Positions 33,083-48,571 of a DNA stretch of 64,000 nucleotides are shown here, in pieces (the first letter of the stretch is position 1; the number at the start of each line of letters is the position of its first letter). The notes beneath the pieces are model-generated. The model searched no databases, was not told the origin of the DNA, and saw only the letters and a program-made list of their open reading frames with translations. Both the position numbers and the translations under genes were made by a program. The DNA lies in the NCBI GenBank assembly GCA_943735955.1, contig OX030957.1:6379301-6443300 (forward strand). The letters are read 5' to 3'. The stretch is from Piscicola geometra. Lineage: Eukaryota > Annelida > Clitellata > Hirudinida > Piscicolidae.

Positions 33083-36000
33083 TACTTTCATATATTTTAA
33101 ACAATAATTAATAATCTGCTTGTTTCTCTTATAATATTTTATTCTTCTAATTATTTATGTCTACATACAAAAACAATGATTTTTATTTGTAACAAGTAAA
33201 ATATGCTTTGTATATTGTTTGATAGTATCAATGAGTAACCAGTCAGCGTGGGTGCTTTTTGATATTTAGACACAGAAGACGTAATCGGATTAACAATGGC
33301 TTAATGAGATCAAATGCAGTAATGGAGTAACCTCACAAATGTAGAGGCATCCAGACCCTATAAAATACTTTAAACAAACTAAAAAACACAAAATTCCAAA
33401 TAATATATAAGTTTTGGTGGAAATATTTTCATTGCACACATTTCCTGAATTTTCAAGTTCTATAGAAATATATGGACATAAACAAGTTTTAATGATTTTA
33501 GGCGAACGTGTTCCAAAGCAACTTGTTTTCGCACTCTTCATTAGACTGGTTCACGACCTAAAACGACAGGGCGATAATTGGACAGAGTTATGAATAATTA
33601 AATTATTCTCTTTTTTTAAAGATTTTTGTAAAAATGTATTGAATTTAATTTTTTATATATTCTAGGCTTTCTAAAAAAATGAGCTGAAAACGTATAAATG
33701 GTAGTAACTGCTATTCTGCTTTGTTTTATACTTTTTAAAATGAGTCCTATCTAATTTTTCTAGTCTTCGTTTCTATTTAAAGCAGTTTGGGATTCAAACA
33801 AATATTTTCAAAGTTTTAAAAGTCTTATCGCATTTCTTTCATGGTTTTTTAAAGCTATTTGGTTAAATTTAAATACATTTTTCGAAACCACAATCTGTTA
33901 ATCATTTGAATGACTTTATTGTTTTTTTGCTTTCTTCTTGCCATTACAACTCAAAATTAAAATAAAAATCAAATAAATTTAAATCTTTATTTTTAGAATC
34001 ATTTCAAATTTTGGAATTCATATGTTTTCAACTACTAACAATTAGAGGTCGGACCGGGTACCCGATCTGACCGGGTACCTGCGGGTACCCGCGGGACTCC
34101 CGCGGGAACGGGAATAAAAATTAATTTCGGGACGGGAAAAGTCGGGAACCGGGAATAGGTTTTCGGGACGGGAACGGGAACGGGAATCAACATTCAAATC
34201 GGGAACGGGAAAAGACGGGAACGGGAATCAACTTTTAAATCGGGAACGGGAAAAACGGGAATAACAGTTATTGGGATTGGATTCTTTAACAATGATTTTT
34301 CAGCAAACTTCTAAGTATGGAAATCTTTATTTCATCGATACTCCGTACTTAAAATAAGTATTAAATGCAATAGAAATGTATAACGAAGCCACCATTGCCA
34401 ATGTCAAAATCTCCAACACTACATTTGAAGTTGTTATGATGAGTCCAAAGATTAGGGAGATTAGAACAAATGGGTGATGATGAAAACTTTTCAGATGAAA
34501 TCAAAATGGTCAGTTATATTATTTTAATTTTATAAATTAATACTTTGAATTTGAATGATTAATTTCCAAATGATTGCTCGGTTGATCATTTCGACAAAAG
34601 AAGTGATGCCATTGATCTTATTCATATGACAGCATGTCTGTTGCATCCCCAGTATGAAAGAATAATAGGAAAAAAGTTTGGAATAGAAAAGAAATAAATA
34701 CCAAGACTTTCATTAGAGAAAATTTAATTCTATTTTGTACAGCCAGACCAAGCTGCAGTGCCGTTGAGAAAAAAAACAAATGATGGTTACTTAGACCTAT
34801 TATGTTTGTTTTTATAACGTAAAAATTATAATAAAATTATTATACTATCAAATTATACGAATGATTTTATATTTGCAGTTGTGGAGAATAAGAATGTTGT
34901 CAAAAAACATATTTCTAACATTATTGAAGAATTAATAATAATGAACGAAGAAGAAAATTCAGAAGAGTACAAATATTCACAATTACATCCCAAAAAAATA
35001 GAAGATTATAAAGAAGTTTTATTTCATTGGAGTAAAATGAGCAATTTTAAAATACTACAAGAAGTAGCCAAAATTTTGTTTAGTATATCTGCAAGTTATA
35101 TTCCCTGTGAACGGAATTTTTCATTATGTGGTCGTTTAACTTCAGACCCAAAATCCTCTCATTTGAAAGCTGAAACTCTTAACGGTTTAACCCGTGTGAA
35201 AAGCAATAAAGACTTGATTGAATTACTCATAAACAAGGACTAACTTCAATATTTTCATTTCAATAAATATTTGAAATTTAAATCGTTTTTTTTAAATTTT
35301 ATTAAAAGAAATATTCTCTGACTTTCAAATAATAAATTTTAAGAAATGTTAGAACTAGTAAGTTTGTGACCAGAGAAAATGAATAAAAAAACAAAAAGCT
35401 TTCGGGAACGGGTCGGGACGGGAAAAAAAATTTCGGGAACGGGACGGGACGGGAATCAAAATTCTGATGTCCCATCGGGAACGGGACGGGACGGGAAAAA
35501 AAATTTCGGGAACGGGACGGGACGGGAATCAAAATTCTGATGTCCCATCGGGAACGGGACGGGACGGGAAAACAAATTACGGGAACGGGACGGGACCGGG
35601 AATGAAAAATCGTCCATGTCCGACCTCTACTAACAATGACAGATTTCAGGCAAACAATTCTTTAAAAAGCTTCCGGGTTCTGTAGCAGGAAAAGTAATTG
35701 TTTATAAAAGCGAAGACGCTTGTAAGATTTTCATGACGACTTTAAAGTCAAAAGTATTTTTTTCCTCTAAAAGCAACTTGTGTTTTGATAATTTTCATCT
35801 GTGTCATTTTATAACCCCACGTTCATACCTCTTTTCATCTTATCTCAAAAGCACTTCGTCCTTCCTTTAAAAGTGCAAATGAACACGTTTTTCACGAATT
35901 TTCAGAGATTCTAAAATATTTTATACATTTTCAACATAAAATAAATATTTTATTTCATTTTTTGGTTTTTGTTTTATTTATTTTATATTATATTGTTTTG

Positions 36001-36652
36001 TCTCATTCAATACCAATAAACATTTTATGTTTTGCGATTTTCAAGAAAGATTTAGCTATAAAGAAACTCAAAGTTGAGTCTAAACAACCTTCTCAATTCT
36101 TATTTTTAACGAAATAATTATTTTAAAATAGAAAATCACAAAAATAATTTACTAAGTATTTGTATTTCTAAAATATTTTTTTCTTGTTAACTTTCTTCAT
36201 TAAAATAAAATAATCCTAACAGCTTTCTGTATTCAATTATTCATTGTTTATACACATTTTGGAAAAAATTACAATACAATGGCGATGAATTACACGACGA
36301 TGAGAATTGTTGAAGTAGAGTTAATCCACGCGAGCTTTAAAACTAATGAAACTTTGATGAAGTATTGAAAAATAATAATAAAAGAATAATTTTTTCTCAA
36401 TATTTATTTTATAATTTAATTCAGATTCTATAGAAATTAATATAGAAATCTATATGATTGATTGATTGATTGATTCGAATAAATTTGAAGCATTTATTTT
36501 CTATTTTCTATTTGATTGAACTCCCTAAAATAAACACTATGTCTCACCAACCCATCAACCCTTATCCAGTATTCGTACCTCAACCGCTTGACAACTGCAA
36601 CGTCACTTCCAAACTGGCTTCCAACAAAGAACCACAACAACAGATACAACAC

Positions 36653-36684
<32 letters not shown>

Positions 36685-39226
36685 CCAACAACAGCAGCAA
36701 CAACAACACCAACCAAATGCAGAAGTGCTTCTTCTAAGCGGTTCTCAAAGCAGCAGCTGTGGCAGGAAACGGCCCTGGCAAGTATGGCGAAGTGAGGGTG
36801 AACAGATGGTTCTTTCGGTTCTCGATTTCACAGGAATTCCAAGAAACTTCTCATCCGGAATATGTGACATAATTGTTGAGATCAAGGAAATGCCCTCAGG
36901 CCACCCCGTCCGCACATGCGCGGGAGACTACTCGCACTTGAGCAATCATCAGGCCTCCTCCGAACGTCCTGTCACCGTTTCAGAAGCTGACTCTCTGGAG
37001 ATCACAATGTCAGCTCCGGAGAATATGGGAAAGTATATCGTAAAGATCGAATGTGAGTGGTGAGCTGTGTTTAATTGCCGATGACTGTGATTGCGATGTC
37101 TTGTAATTCAATATTGGAATTTTTAAATTGTTGAAAATTCGATTATTCGCATTTTATATTACTCCGGTTTTATTTTAAAATAGTTTTTCTATTTTACTTT
37201 GAAATTACATTTACGACTCGTCGTGTTTATGTCTGCAGTTTTGTGTCTTTTAACGGCTTTTTTATGATGCCGACAAATTCCGCATCAGTGACATGAAATT
37301 CGCTCCTTTCACAACATTACAAAGAATATTTTTTTGAAATTAAAAAAAACGTGATTTGGATTTTAAAACTATATTTTAAAATATTTATGAAATATAAAAA
37401 CTTAATTACTTTGCTTATATGTGTTTTGTCTTTCAAAAATCTAGTTTATATAATATAACAAATATCATTCAAAAAAATTATATTTCCCGCTTCAAATCTT
37501 ATCATTCTTCCATAGACCCTTCAAACCCTCTCCAGTCATCTGCTCGGATCCTTCGTACGTGCAGGGCGCCATGTGGAGCAGGAAGCAGTTAAACGGAACC
37601 TTCACGTGCCTCAACAGCCACCGAGTCTTCCACTTCGTCTGTCAGGACAGGAAATGGCATGGGGAAGTGCCCATGCAACGCATACAACTACTCTGCTCCA
37701 CTACCTTTTTTGAGGGTGATTTTTAAATTAAATGTGTGTTTTTTTATATAAATGTATTACCTTTTATAGGGTAATTACTTGACACTTGAAAACTTTGGAT
37801 TTAAAATTATCTTGAAATGACGTGAAAAGAATATATTGGAATTTGCATGATTTATGTCTTTGAAAAAATTTCTATGAATAAAAAGAGCTGTAAATAAATC
37901 TTTTCGTCTATTTTAGTTTGATAAAGGGGTAAGCAAGTTTCCTAATAGAAACTCCACAAAACCTCCCAGGCCACTTCTCCTCGATGCCATATCTCCAGCG
38001 ATCCCACGGTGAGCAAAAGGAATCATCATGCATTGTACAATGAAACTATCACTGCAATTTCGTATAATAGGAAAGCTTCGAGCAGTGCTTCCATCACCGT
38101 TGGAATTGGTGTTTTAATATTGTGGAAGCTGGAAAGGATAAAGTAAATAAATAATAAAATAGTTATTTTGAGTACCTCGAAGCACCGAAGTACTTTAGTA
38201 CAGAGTGACTTTATTTTAAAGTAAACTTTTATTCTTATAATAGACTCAATCATTAATTTTAACCTCATGCAAAGACGAATGACGATTCATTGAAATTTGA
38301 AAGTTACAACGAAAGTATTATCTTGTTTATTCTCCTTAAACTGCCCCTGAAGACCTGTAACGGATTGGGAACGACTTTATAAATGCATGTAATAGGCGAA
38401 CTTCAAATGCGATTAAATAGGCCCAAGAGGGATGTCATGAGAATAATATTGGATTGACTATTTTGCAAATGCTGATAAGATTCTCCAATGAGCTACTTGT
38501 TTTTGGCATGGCTAAAAAACTTGCAATAGTTATTTTGATCGAAAAAGCTATCAAAGATGGGAAATTGATTTTTTTTAAAGCACAAAAATACCCCAGAGAG
38601 GGAAAAACTACAACTTCATTTTATATTAAAAACATACAAAAATTCAAAAATGAAAAGTAAGTCAGAGAAGACATAAAAAAGACATAATTTCCTGTCAGCT
38701 ATTTTGCACACAAAAAAACATTTACGCTTTTTTTTCTTTAAAAAAGAAATAAATGGGGAAAAACTAAACGTATTATACTAACATAAAGTTTAGGTAAGTA
38801 AATAAATGGGGTCATTACAATAGAAACCACTTAAAAACAAAAAAGACATTTGACTTAACATGGCCATTCCATCAGGATTATTTTAAAAATCAGTCTTTTA
38901 AATATAAATAGGTGATGGGTTAAAATATTTAGCATGCGTATTCTTTTGAAAAAATGTATTGGGTGTAGGAGAATTTTAAAGTTTATCATAATCTAAGATT
39001 TATATTTTTTTTATTTAATTTTGTAGCATCTTTCGCGTTTAGATTTTTATACAAAATCTCAAAATTTCTGAAAAGAAATTGACAAGTTTTTCAATTTAAC
39101 CTTCCACTGTCCGCAATTCTTTCTCGTTATTCTTTTTTTGATAGCTGAAAGGCGCTTACAAACAGCCATAATCAATTTTGTTCGAGTTTGCTTGGAAATC
39201 CCACGTATATATTCATACCACTCACC

Positions 39227-39297
<71 letters not shown>

Positions 39298-40069
39298 ACA
39301 AACACACACATACACACAGTCATTGCATTCGTATTGGTGATACTGATAGCAGCTCTGGTGGGCGTCGTCATCTTCATATGCGGCTACTGCGTCATTAGAA
39401 AGTGAGATTGCCTCTATTATTTACGCCTCTTCATCACATACATTATTTTAGAATTACATTTCAGAATTACACCGATGTATTATTATCCCGAAATATTTAC
39501 ATCAATTTTATAAAAGTCATTCATTAGCGTTTTTAAATATAAATATGATTCTATTTCTAAAATATAAGAATGAATAATTTTATTCAGCTATAAGAATCAA
39601 CTATCATGTCACTTTGATATGTTCCATTTCTTTCAGAAAGCCACTGAGCAGAGCAAACACCAACGCTGAGTCGAACTACCAGCAAATCGGCGCCGACAAA
39701 GCGGTCGAAGATGCCGCCAAGAGTCCCCATCATGCGGACATGGCCTACAAACACGAGGAAAATGTTTACGCCTCTGTCGATGAGGTTGCTTCGATAAAGA
39801 GAGAGATCCAAGGAATCTTGCCCATGCAACAACCCATGCACCCATCCATGCAGCCACCCATGCACCCATCCATGCAGCCACCCATGCACCCATCAATGCA
39901 GCCACCCATGCACCCATCCATGCAGCCACCCATGCAAGCATACATGGCCTACCAAATGCTTCCTTACAACAACCCACTCCAGTTCAACAAAGACAACCAA
40001 CAACAGCCACAACAACTCCACCTACAACAAGACCTACCTCGCTTGGATGAGAAAAGTGTTTCGGTGTGA
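24651..40069 (+). CDS. SUEL lectin-domain receptor with CUB-like ectodomain, one TM and repeat tail
   Basis: Seven exons, every phase joins (533 aa): 24651-24720, 25506-25799, 36570-37052, 37536-37715, 37949-38008, 39320-39401, 39637-40069. Residues 1-18 form a signal peptide (MITVFFLLVSLAHGSLA). Exon 2 is a whole SUEL/Gal_Lectin domain: YCHYETFRAYC, ALYGRMRHGKC, GCHGDV, CSGKRSC, CRDDLKTFLMISYTC. Exon 3 starts with a Gln/His-rich tract and continues into a CUB-like region (SEGEQMVLSVLDFTG, then GKYIVKIE). Exon 4 is a Cys-containing module (ICSDPSYVQGAMW to LLCST). Exon 6 is the membrane helix (AFVLVILIAALVGVVIFICG). Exon 7 is the cytoplasmic tail with about four MHPSMQPP units and a Gln-rich end. 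Known: SUEL domains bind rhamnose or galactose in lectins and occur in latrophilins and EVA-1. Inferred: a cell-surface carbohydrate-binding or adhesion receptor. It is not plain EVA-1, which has two SUEL domains. Further phase 1-1 exons could hide in intron 2. Confidence 0.84.
31200..31358 (-). pseudogene. Non-LTR reverse transcriptase relict
   Basis: Read on the - strand, about 50 codons are open and contain VESFEYLGAVATDAGSKSDV followed by LAKVAKKPQ. This matches the conserved block after the palm in many LINE-type reverse transcriptases (the F-x-YLG-x2-x-T-D-x-G-S pattern followed by an R/K-I-x-K-A-like helix). No other RT domain is seen nearby, so this is a short, dead fragment. The clade (RTE, Jockey, CR1) cannot be told from this piece. 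Confidence 0.62.
33038..33080 (+). repeat. (TTA)n microsatellite
   Basis: About 14 TTA/ATT units in intron 2 of the SUEL-domain gene. A smaller (AAT)n tract of about nine units lies at 25062-25086 in the same gene's first intron. Confidence 0.9.
34082..34262 (+). repeat. Left subterminal G-rich array of the hAT element
   Basis: Repeated GGGAACGGGA-type units. One stretch near 34165-34184 has four GGG runs separated by 2-3 nt, a G-quadruplex-type motif on the + strand. Confidence 0.85.
34569..35243 (+). pseudogene. hAT transposase remnant with C-terminal dimerisation domain
   Basis: A first open piece (about 34576-34697) reads DLIHMTACLLHPQYER, resembling the hAT region where a Leu/Ala-x-x-LHP/LDPRY-K motif precedes the dimerisation domain; it ends in a stop. 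After about 180 bp of unalignable sequence a second piece (open to 35243) contains HWSKM, LFSISASYIPCERNFSLCG and LNGLTRVKSNKDL. This matches the hAT C-terminal domain (IPATSAPSERVFSxxG, then LxxENxxxLVFLKSN) with degenerate residues. The catalytic core and BED zinc finger are absent. A TTTGCAG acceptor at 34880 precedes the second piece, so a spliced product is conceivable but unlikely to be active. Confidence 0.85.
35400..35605 (+). repeat. Right subterminal G-rich array of the hAT element
   Basis: GGGAACGGGACGGGACGGG occurs several times, each a four-run G-quadruplex-type motif. The array includes a tandem duplication of about 76 bp carrying the segment attctgatgtcccat. G-rich strand is again the + strand, the same as in the left array. 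Confidence 0.88.
39228..39319 (+). repeat. (AC)n ending in a splice acceptor
   Basis: About 90 bp of AC dinucleotides in intron 5 of the SUEL-domain gene. The last CACACAG supplies the acceptor of the transmembrane exon at 39320, with no separate pyrimidine tract. Confidence 0.95.
39829..39935 (+). repeat. 24-bp coding minisatellite (MHPSMQPP)
   Basis: About four tandem copies of a 24-bp unit in the last exon of the SUEL-domain gene, encoding MHPSMQPP. The unit length is a multiple of three, so copy changes keep the frame. Copies differ by one or two silent bases. Confidence 0.93.
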
Positions 40070-40443
40070 CAAACTATTCAGGTGGTCATTTAGTAACTCA
40101 TCTAAATAATTGACACATTCCAAAATACAAGTTTGAGAACTTTAAACATTAGCATTTTTTCTTACGAGCATAATTTCTGCGTCCACGTGTTTTTAAAAGA
40201 ATTTAATTTAAATGATTAAATTTGGATATAAATAATAATAAATTTATACAATATTGAGAGTGAAACGTTTATTTATTAACAAAACTACTTTGGATTTTAT
40301 TATTTTCTAAACGCAAACGATCTAGTAGTTTTCCAATCCCAGTTTGTATTTTACTGTCAAAAACTGTTTTTAAAAAGTTCATTTGTTTATTAATGAATAA
40401 TTTGGCTTAATGAAATGATTTGTGGCTTAATGAAATGATTTAG

Positions 40444-40677
40444 GTGAAAAGCTCGTGGGTGGTGATCATTGAAAAAGCGATTCTGGAAAGGTTTGTCAGT
40501 CTTTCTGAAGGTCAATTGGGTTTGACCTTGAGGAAAGTGGAGGACGAAGAGAAGTACTTGTCGACCACTGCGGCAGCCTTCGCCTCTCCAGAGTTCGGAT
40601 TGATGATTTCCAAGCCCTGTTTGTTGGATGGTCGAGAGGTGGTGGTGTGCTTGTGGCTGGGCGTTGTAAACGATTGA
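40444..40677 (+). CDS. Orphan terminal exon, unknown protein
   Basis: Seen: 77 codons open from an acceptor (GATTTAG, ending at 40443) to TGA, with coding-like composition that stands out from the AT-rich flanks. The peptide begins VKSSWVVIIEKAILERF and ends VVVCLWLGVVND; it has no repeats and no transmembrane helix. There is no ATG at its start, so it looks like a last exon. It lies 370 bp beyond the stop of the SUEL-domain gene and beyond that gene's AATAAA near 40237. It could be an alternative last exon of that gene, or the end of a gene whose other exons I could not find. No family recognised. Confidence 0.4.
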   Translation: MKSSWVVIIEKAILERFVSLSEGQLGLTLRKVEDEEKYLSTTAAAFASPEFGLMISKPCLLDGREVVVCLWLGVVND

Positions 40678-40723
40678 AAGATGAGAATGATTTTTGTTGT
40701 TATTATTATTATGCTTATTATTC

Positions 40724-40881
<158 letters not shown>

Positions 40882-41761
40882 ATTGTAGATGATCGCGGTT
40901 AAAAGAACTTAAAAGTTTATGAAGCAAGCGCTTCGGTGGATAATAGAGACAAAATGTCGACCATTCTAATCTGTCGCCATAGAAAGCATCGGCATTCGTT
41001 GGTTTCCCGGATAAGTTATTGAATAGAAGAGTTATTGTGTGGACATTCATTGCGGTAACCTAGGAACCCTCGCCATGCATGCAATCAATCCAACGGCAAT
41101 ATACGCCGTCGTCGTTGTTGTAATGAAGTGCATATTGTATTACAGTGTCCGGCATTCTATTCAGCAAGGTGTAACCATACACCACGCTAATTGCTGTCTC
41201 CTTTTTGCAGCAAGAATGTATGGCAGATGCGGTGTTGTATGGCACGACAGGAAGATAACTACTGCAGGAGCAACAACACAAACAAACGAAATGGAACACC
41301 CTTGTGTGCCCATTTGTCATCTCTAACAAAGCACTCCACATTACGAGAAGAGACATAACTCTGCCTGGCTACCAGTGAATGTGTGTAGGGCGTGAGTAAG
41401 CGAAAAGTAGCGTAAGAAGTAAATAAAAAATATATAAAAATTTAATATATAAAAAATTAATTTATAAAAACAGTGATTCGTAACAAATACATAAAAGAAA
41501 ATAGAATACCAAATGTGAATACTTGTTTGCATTTCCTGAGATTTTTTTGGAACTTCCAAGACATTATCTCTGCAGCCAACCTCAAGCATCACAGCATCAA
41601 AACGTCCAAGACGTTGCAATTACTTTGAGATTGGGAGCGGAATCCTACTGCTCCATGACACATCCGTCCAATGCTTGATTGTGTCACTTTTATCTCATTG
41701 TATTTTTTCCTTATAATACAATACAATACAACGAATATTATTAGTATAATATATTATTTTA
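40882..41761. other. Noncoding, moderately GC-rich DNA
   Basis: Two patches (41036-41360 and 41540-41700) have higher GC than the surroundings and short open frames on both strands, but no splice context or protein motif. They could be unclassified repeat copies. No RNA gene was seen. Confidence 0.4.
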
Positions 41762-41950
41762 TGTTGTATAGTATAATATAATATTTTATTTTATATAGTA
41801 TAATATAATATTTTATTTTATATAGTATAACATAATATTTTATTTTATATAGTATAACATAATATTTTATTTTATATAGTATAATATAATATTTCATTTT
41901 ATATAGTATAATATAATATTTTCTTTTATATAGTATAATATAATATTATT
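41762..41950 (+). repeat. 27-bp AT-rich tandem repeat
   Basis: About seven copies of a 27-bp unit starting tatagtataatataatattt, with single-base variants (ataaca, tttcat, ttttct). It lies between the orphan exon and the 3' end of PRPF31. The units abut without spacers. Confidence 0.93.
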
Positions 41951-42245
41951 AAATTAATTATATTATACTTCAATAATTTTATTTTCAGATCAAGAACACA
42001 TAAACACACGCAGCTTGTGTTATATGCTTTCATGCATGTAATGATGAAGCATCAGATGATTTTGTGTTGCTAAGTAAAAAAAAACATTTTTTTAGTAAAT
42101 TGTGGTTTACTTAGTGAAACGTGAGCGTGATGATGATGCTGAACTTTTCTTATTTTAATGAATATAAACACCCGTTAATAAATCTCAATTGGAGAAAAAT
42201 AGCCAAATAAATCAAAGAGTATGCCAGCGGTTCGTGTGCGTGTTT

Positions 42246-47232
<4,987 letters not shown>

Positions 47233-47572
47233 GCTTTGCTGTGATTATGAGTTTTGCTAATTTTAATAAAAATAAACCAAGTTAATAAACAGTTTATTCA
47301 TTGAATAATTAAAAATCTAAAATATTCGTTTTTAAAATTCAAAAGATTACTTACTTTTTAGATAAAATATAAATATGTAAAGAATTTTTTTTAACTGCAA
47401 TTAACGTAATTTAGACGAACTATATTTGAGTCGAATGAACTTTTAGAGAAGTAGTCTTAATTTAAAAGTGAAAAAAGTTATAATGGTCTCTTTATCTAAA
47501 TTAAAAAAACATTTCATTATTTTTTATGGATAATTTTCAAATGAGCAAATTATTTACTTTAAAAAATCAAAG

Positions 47573-47988
47573 ATCAATTTATTTTGATAGTATTTTTATT
47601 TCATTATGAAAGAAGCCTGAAGGTTTCGCAAGGACATTCTAACGAATTATGCTTGCAATCCAACAGACCAACAAAACTTTCTAAAAATGAGTCAGACAAG
47701 TGCGCATCCGCAAAATGGTACTTTTTTCATGGTCTGTATTATTCACAGCCTGATAGACGCAGACCATGTTACAATGGTTCAGAGAACCATGGTTCTTATG
47801 CGCCAGGGCGCCACTCCACACGACGTACACATCTCTCAATGCATACTTCGCAAACACTGCATCATATACACTAGGTATATGATAGTTCACGGTTGCTTGT
47901 CAGGGTTTCGAACTGGCGACCTTTAAGTTGCACGTCCGACGTCTACCATCTAAGCCATCCCCGCTCCCCTGTTAACGGATTATCAATT
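47573..47988 (-). mobile_element. tRNA-like SINE candidate
   Basis: On the - strand, TGGCTTAGATGG (47957-47946) matches an RNA polymerase III A box and CAGTTCGAAACCC (47915-47903) a B box. The acceptor-stem halves do not pair, so this is not a working tRNA. The roughly 300 bp downstream on that strand are GC-richer than the flanks. The 7-bp word ATCAATT occurs at 47573-47579 and 47982-47988, a possible target duplication. The boundaries are weak. It lies in the 1.3 kb between PRPF31 and the divergent next gene. Confidence 0.5.
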
Positions 47989-48571
47989 AACGAAGCTAAA
48001 CGTGTATTAACTGTGTCCAGCAATGGTTATAGTTAATGAAAACTCGATTACAAGATTTTTTTTAACAATTTCAAGCATTCTTAATTATTTTTATGAATAT
48101 CTTTTTTTCTAAAAAGTAGCGATGACGAGTTGGCGTATGAATAAAACGTTTTTCATTCCTGTCCCTAGGGAGGTTCTAGGGCAATTAATCAACGTTCGCT
48201 ATTCGCCCTTGTCAACTGTCGACCCATCGCAAAAGGAAAAAACAAATTTCCCTAGCAGCTGACCGAATTCCATTCAGCACGGAAAAAGCATACGCTATAA
48301 GAGATGCCTAAAGGTTATTGAGTCAATAATTGAATTTTTCTTCCCATATTTTTATTGTTTCACATTTAAAACACAAAGGCGTCGATTATAAACATCAACA
48401 AAACAACAAGAACCTTTAAAAAATATATAATATATATTATATATTTATAAGAATTTATATACTTTAATGACAATAACTAAAATAACAAGATCATGAAAGC
48501 ATAACTAAAAAACCATTTTCGGTGCAACTTAAGGCAACGATTAAACTACTGACGGAAGACAATGAAGTATC

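Larger units (their letters stand above)
34043..35629 (+). mobile_element. hAT-family DNA transposon, internally decayed
   Basis: 1,587 bp bounded by inverted termini: TAGAGGTCGGAC at the left and its complement GTCCGACCTCTA at the right. The flanks are an exact 8-bp duplication, CTAACAAT, at 34035-34042 and 35630-35637, the target-site length diagnostic of hAT elements. Inside both ends are G-rich subterminal arrays. The middle holds transposase remnants. The perfect target duplication and terminal match suggest fairly recent insertion, while the broken transposase means it was moved by another copy or decayed after landing. It sits in intron 2 of the SUEL-domain gene, in the same orientation. 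Confidence 0.92.
25800..36569. other. 10.8-kb intron 2 of the SUEL-domain gene
   Basis: AT-rich intron with a hAT transposon, a reverse-transcriptase relict and short AT/TTA tracts, described separately. The flanking exons are both phase 1, so a phase 1-1 cassette exon could be inserted without breaking the frame, but I found none with domain signal. A - strand open stretch at 29596-29790 behind a TTTTTTAG looks exon-like but is too short to support. Confidence 0.6.

Noticed and set aside
41762..41950. CRISPR-like regular array
   Set aside because: 27-bp units abut without spacers, are AT-rich, and the genome is eukaryotic. It is a tandem satellite.
47880..47970. Functional tRNA gene
   Set aside because: A and B boxes are present but the acceptor stem does not pair and the anticodon arm cannot be drawn, so a SINE or tRNA relict fits better.
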